This document shows, one piece after another, positions 61,554 through 64,000 of a DNA stretch of 64,000 bases; position 1 is the first letter of the stretch; the number at the start of each line of letters is the position of its first letter. Source of the stretch: Rhodoferax ferrireducens (GTDB taxonomy: Bacteria > Pseudomonadota > Gammaproteobacteria > Burkholderiales > Burkholderiaceae_C); the NCBI GenBank assembly GCA_002083775.1, contig MTEI01000008.1, forward strand, positions 1 to 64,000, in the 5' to 3' direction. The translations under genes and the position numbers were made by a program. The notes beneath the pieces are model-generated. The model was not told the origin of the DNA and ran no database searches. It saw only the letters and a list, made by a program, of their open reading frames with translations.

Positions 61554-63089
61554 TCAGACGGCCTTCAACGCCCGACGGTACTGCATGGCCTCGGCCACGT
61601 GCGTCACCTGGGTGGTGCGGGCACCGGCCAGGTCAGCAATGGTACGCGCCACTTTCAGCGCCCGGTGCGTGCTGCGCGCTGACCATCCCAGCCGCGTGGC
61701 GGCCACGTTCAAAAACTTGGCAGCGGCTTCGTCCAGCAGCACAAAGGTGTCAATTTCCTGCCCCTGCAGCGCCTGGTTGGGCTTGCCCTGGCGGGCGATA
61801 GCCCTTTCGCGCGCCGCCACACAGCGCGCCTGAATGGCTGCACTGGGTTCGCCGGGCGGCGCTTGCATCAGCTCGGTGGCGGCCACGGCGGGCACTTCCA
61901 CGTGCAAGTCAATCCGGTCGACCAGTGGGCCGCTCAGCTTGCCCTGGTAACGCGCCACCTGGTCTGGTGTGCAGCGGCAGGCCCTCTGGCTGGATCCCAA
62001 AAAACCGCAAGGACAAGGGTTCATGGCCCCGATCAATTGGAACCGCGCCGGAAATTCACTGCGCCGCGCCGCACGGGAGATGGTGATGGTGCCGGTCTCC
62101 AGCGGCTCGCGCAGGGCTTCCAGTGCGGCACGGGGGAACTCCGGGAACTCGTCAAGAAACAACACACCATGGTGCGCCAGCGAAATTTCGCCGGGCCTTG
62201 GCGGCGAACCACCGCCCACCAGCGCCACCGCGCTGGCGGTGTGGTGCGGGTGGCAGGTGGGGCGGCGTGCCCATGACTCCAGCGAAAAACGACCACCCAG
62301 GCTGGCCACGGCAGCGCTTTGCAGCGCTTCGTCGGTGGTCATGGGTGGCAGCAGACCCACAAAACGCTGCGCCAGCATGGATTTGCCCGAGCCGGGTGGC
62401 CCCATCAACAGCACGCTGTGACCGCCGGCCGCTGCAATTTCCAGCGCACGTTTGGCCCCCAGCTGGCCTTTGACATCGGCCAGATCAGGGTAGCTGGCAG
62501 CCTTAAAAAGTGGGTCAAAATCGACCCTAGCCCAACCCTCACAATGGCTGGCAGCTATAGTTTCAGAAGTGGCTGGCAAAAACTGCTGCACCACATCCAG
62601 CAGATGCCGGGCGCGGTACACCTGCGCGCCAGGTACCAGAGCGGCTTCTTCGGCACTGCCCGGTGGCAGCACCAGCCGCGTCACCACCCCGCTGCCATGC
62701 AGCGCCAGGCTCATGGCAAGCGCCCCCCGCACCGGGCGCAGTTCGCCAGACAACGACAACTCACCGGCAAACTCCCAGCCGTTCAGAGCAGCGGCGTCGA
62801 TCTGCCCGCTGGCGGCCAGAATACCCAAGGCAATCGGTAAATCAAAGCGACCTGAATCCTTGGGCAAATCGGCGGGCGCCAGATTGACGACGATCTTTTT
62901 GTTGTTCGGAAACTCCAGCCCCGAGTTCTGGATGGCGGAGCGCACCCGCTCACGCGCTTCTTTCACCTCCACATCGGCCAGCCCGACCAGCGTGAAGCTG
63001 GGCAAGCCGTTGGCCAGATGCACCTCGACGGTAACAGCCGCCGCCTCCAGGCCCAAAAGGGCTCGACTTTGCACCAAGGACAAACTCAT
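61554..63089 (-). CDS. comM: ComM/YifB-type AAA+ ATPase
   Basis: ComM is a hexameric helicase that promotes branch migration during natural transformation. The 511-residue protein has the N-terminal domain (VEVHLANGLPSFTLVGLADVEVKEARERVRSAI), the Mg-chelatase-like AAA core with GPPGSGKSMLAQR and VLFLDEFPEFPR, and NPCPCGFLGSSQRACRCTPDQV, a C-terminal zinc-like cluster. An insert of about 25 residues before PDLADVKGQ (TIAASHCEGWARVDFDPLFKAAS) is coded partly by a palindromic repeat. With the broken CoiA-like gene it is the second competence-related item in the window. Confidence 0.95.
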   Translation of the reverse strand: MSLSLVQSRALLGLEAAAVTVEVHLANGLPSFTLVGLADVEVKEARERVRSAIQNSGLEFPNNKKIVVNLAPADLPKDSGRFDLPIALGILAASGQIDAAALNGWEFAGELSLSGELRPVRGALAMSLALHGSGVVTRLVLPPGSAEEAALVPGAQVYRARHLLDVVQQFLPATSETIAASHCEGWARVDFDPLFKAASYPDLADVKGQLGAKRALEIAAAGGHSVLLMGPPGSGKSMLAQRFVGLLPPMTTDEALQSAAVASLGGRFSLESWARRPTCHPHHTASAVALVGGGSPPRPGEISLAHHGVLFLDEFPEFPRAALEALREPLETGTITISRAARRSEFPARFQLIGAMNPCPCGFLGSSQRACRCTPDQVARYQGKLSGPLVDRIDLHVEVPAVAATELMQAPPGEPSAAIQARCVAARERAIARQGKPNQALQGQEIDTFVLLDEAAAKFLNVAATRLGWSARSTHRALKVARTIADLAGARTTQVTHVAEAMQYRRALKAV

Positions 63090-63105
63090 CGCGATTCCTA
63101 GCTAA

Positions 63106-63681
<576 letters not shown>

Positions 63682-63712
63682 CTCACCGCCCACCTCCTAC
63701 GAGATCACACAC

Positions 63713-64000
63713 ATGAAAAAACTACTTGCATCCCTGGCGTTGGGAATGAGTCTATGGCTGGGTGGCACGGCAGCCATGGCCCAGGCCCCAGCAGCCTCTG
63801 AAGCCGCACCTGCAGCCGTGGCCACCACCGAAGCCACCCCTGCAGCGCCTGACGCAACCGCTGCTGCGGTTGAAGCACCGGCCGCCGCCATGGCTCCCGC
63901 AGCACCCGCTGCTGCCGAACCTGCCGCCGCTGAGGCCGCACCGGCCCCCGTTCCCAACAAGGGCGACACCGCCTGGATGATGACCTCCACCCTGCTGGTG
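63713..64000 (+). CDS. amtB: Ammonium transporter AmtB (start only, runs off end)
   Basis: The first 96 codons lie in the window. A signal peptide (MKKLLASLALGMSLWLGGTAAMA) is followed by about 55 residues of Ala/Pro/Glu-rich sequence, and then PNKGDTAWMMTSTLLV, the start of the first conserved transporter helix. Many proteobacterial AmtB proteins have a cleaved signal peptide, but such a long low-complexity spacer is unusual. It follows glnK by 31 bp and is under the same promoter. Confidence 0.88.
   Translation, partial: MKKLLASLALGMSLWLGGTAAMAQAPAASEAAPAAVATTEATPAAPDATAAAVEAPAAAMAPAAPAAAEPAAAEAAPAPVPNKGDTAWMMTSTLLV

Overview
The window is a chromosomal segment of a betaproteobacterium, most likely a Comamonadaceae member close to Rhodoferax/Albidiferax. 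Pointers are the protein types (initiation factor IF-1 inside the spc operon, OxyR next to ubiA, NhaR-like LysR next to a TerB-like gene, a metH without its homocysteine domain under an SAH riboswitch), the high GC content, the spc operon starting at rplN with no rpsQ beside it, and small palindromic repeats that also sit inside genes. This placement is inference from the reading alone.

Layout. 1-5.0 kb: a CoiA-like gene cut in two by a complete IS21-family element (istA/istB, with tandem end repeats). 5.0-14.6 kb: initiator tRNA, then the spc and alpha ribosomal operons on the minus strand (rplN to rplQ, including secY, infA and rpoA), with a good promoter placed in the end of glpD. 14.6-20 kb: divergent glpD/glpK, proC, dgkA, ubiA. 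20-24.2 kb: oxyR, a DUF2007-type gene, a 0.67 kb repeat-rich gap and recG, which carries an in-frame repeat insertion. 24.3-31.5 kb: DsrE-like protein, OmpA-type lipoprotein, then queA, an HD-GYP protein, eutB-eutC and tgt in one direction. 31.6-41.4 kb: DUF2062 protein, the relic of an NhaR-like regulator facing a TerB-like gene, a Na+/Ca2+ antiporter, ppc and can (the bicarbonate-fixing pair), a Tim44-domain protein and TerC. 41.5-45.5 kb: methyltransferase, ExoD-like protein, lipid kinase and metallophosphoesterase. 45.6-53.1 kb: an intact NhaR-like regulator facing a second TerB-like gene, two membrane proteins (one an SDR fusion), and a run of an HPF-like protein, BAX-inhibitor, two zinc ribbons and an oxidoreductase. 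53.1-64 kb: SAH riboswitch and metH, a ynjBCD-ynjF transport/lipid-head-group operon, an MFS transporter, comM, and glnK-amtB under a sigma-54/NtrC promoter, with amtB running off the end.

How it works together. Most of the window is core metabolism and translation. The most interesting signal is a shared promoter sequence in front of both TerB-like genes and the HPF-like gene. Together with the intact NhaR-like gene at one locus and its 33-codon relic at the other, it suggests one regulator controlling a small ion- or envelope-stress regulon spread over 18 kb, after duplication of a regulator/TerB pair and decay of one regulator copy. The second theme is repeats as gene modifiers: palindromic repeats or repeat-borne insertions read through in frame in recG, ubiA, metH and comM.
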